5,997 bases of DNA. It comes from JBAPRR01 sp049281195. GTDB taxonomy: Bacteria > Actinomycetota > Acidimicrobiia > Acidimicrobiales > CAVXTF01. Shown here in pieces: positions 5,547 to 5,997 of this stretch. Both the position numbers and the translations under genes were made by a program. Under the pieces are notes generated by a model. It was not told the DNA's origin. It ran no database searches and saw only the letters and a program-made list of their open reading frames with translations. The DNA lies in the NCBI GenBank assembly GCA_049281195.1, contig JBAPRR010000044.1, forward strand, positions 1 to 5,997. The letters are read 5' to 3'. Within the stretch, counting starts at the first letter, position 1; each line of letters opens with the position of its first letter.

Positions 5547-5552
5547 CACGAC

Positions 5553-5997
5553 TTGCCACAACTAGCTTTCATCGCAGTGATCGAGGCCGACAGCGAGTTC
5601 CGCTCAACCGACGACATCTGCGAAACGGTAAGGGCCGAAGCGCTGGCCGACTTCTTCGAACGTGGGGCTGTCGCCGTCCGCTGGACCATTCGTGAGTACT
5701 TGCCGGTACTTCGAGAGTGGGTGCCTCCGAACGAAGCTCGGCATCGTTGGAAGGTCGAACAGCTGGTCGCACTTCCTTACGCCGTTGACAACGCATTGAA
5801 CGGCGACCTGGTGGCGACCGCGACTCTCATTGACCTTCAAGAACGAGTCTGCTCCAAGGACTCACCGTTCCGGAAAGCAATAAGCAAGCTCGGGTCCGTG
5901 CCAGCTCGTCAAGTCGGTCTCGCAGATGTGACCCTCGAGGAACTCGAAGACCTCTCCCCCGAGGGGTTCGTGCTCTTCTTGCTGAGGATTCCTCGCC
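5553..5997 (+). CDS. Partial unknown protein running off the right edge, first gene of the presumed element
   Basis: The frame is open from 5508, just after an in-frame TGA at 5505-5507, to the window end, giving 148 visible codons from TTG 5553. The other possible start is GTG 5577; neither has a clear Shine-Dalgarno, so the start is uncertain. The sequence is soluble, acidic and mostly helical by appearance: STDDICETVRAEALADFFER near the start, then WTIREYLPVLREWVPP, WKVEQLVALPYAVDNAL and ADVTLEELEDLSPEGF. I see no integrase, relaxase, helix-turn-helix, nuclease or NTPase motif, and I do not recognise a family. Codon use has G/C-rich third positions typical of real genes in this window. Because it starts about 245 bases inside the tRNA-Cys fragment on the element side, it is a candidate cargo gene. 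Confidence 0.7.
   Translation, partial: MPQLAFIAVIEADSEFRSTDDICETVRAEALADFFERGAVAVRWTIREYLPVLREWVPPNEARHRWKVEQLVALPYAVDNALNGDLVATATLIDLQERVCSKDSPFRKAISKLGSVPARQVGLADVTLEELEDLSPEGFVLFLLRIPR

Larger units (their letters stand above)
5308..5552. other. Repeat-rich non-coding DNA on the presumed element side of the att site
   Basis: No gene is visible in these 245 bases. They hold repeats of GTTGCCAA and GACC spaced about 10 bp (5365-5417), an 8-bp direct repeat TCGCGCCC (5434-5441 and 5446-5453), a GGGCCC stem with a 7-nt loop (5466-5484) and a GATCCGC/GCGGATC inverted repeat (5506-5512 and 5540-5546) just ahead of the coding region that follows. Such clustering beside a core attachment site would suit integrase and accessory-factor binding, which is an inference. 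Confidence 0.4.

Noticed and set aside
5122..5561. Overlapping readings across the tRNA fragment on both strands, giving peptides such as APGRNRTRNLVV and RVRFLPGAPS
   Set aside because: These peptides are well-known artefacts of translating a tRNA 3' end. The long minus-strand reading 5214-5561 and the plus-strand reading 5122-5385 have no Shine-Dalgarno or family support.
5265..5997. A group I intron in the tRNA-Cys anticodon loop, which would also separate the two halves and leave a G before the 3' exon
   Set aside because: No 5' half of tRNA-Cys (acceptor GCCCCCG, anticodon stem GGTGG) is found in the next 690 bases, most of which is a coding region, and I see no P/Q/R/S core elements. 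It remains the main alternative if a 5' half turns up close to the right edge.

Overview
The window looks like a chromosomal segment of a high-GC Gram-positive bacterium, probably an uncultured member of the Actinomycetota. Pointers are the GC-rich composition, the use of GTG and TTG starts, an RDD-family membrane protein with a long proline-rich N-terminus, and a bacterial-type prolyl-tRNA synthetase that keeps its editing insertion domain. The assignment to phylum is an inference; no marker in the window settles it.

Left part (1-2661): three genes read on the minus strand in the order unknown 131-residue protein, proS, stand-alone cyclic-nucleotide-binding-domain protein. The first two overlap by a TTGA (stop TGA within start TTG) and the third follows after 57 bases with a strong Shine-Dalgarno, so they are probably cotranscribed. 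At the extreme left edge the last 35 codons of a convergent plus-strand gene may be present.

Middle (2662-4509): a 91-base divergent intergenic region holds a possible promoter for an RDD-family membrane protein on the plus strand. This gene runs tail to tail into a minus-strand lipoprotein whose sequence suggests a five-bladed beta-propeller of the GH43-like kind. A perfect 12-bp inverted repeat with a 4-nt spacer sits exactly where the lipoprotein's transcription or translation could begin.

Right part (4510-5997): about 430 bases with no convincing gene, then a small HicA-like protein started from TTG behind a good Shine-Dalgarno, then the most informative feature of the window. This is an exact 43-nt 3' half of a tRNA-Cys(GCA) gene on the minus strand, running from the anticodon to the encoded CCA and lacking the 5' half. 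It is the signature of the distal attachment site left when an element integrates into a tRNA gene with crossover in the anticodon loop. By orientation, the ordinary chromosome lies to the left of 5265 and the integrated element to the right of about 5308. The element side opens with 245 bases of repeat-rich non-coding DNA, with units spaced about 10 bp, followed by a plus-strand coding region of unknown function that runs off the window. The intact tRNA-Cys and an integrase are predicted beyond the right edge; neither is visible here, so the integrated element is an inference from the tRNA fragment.
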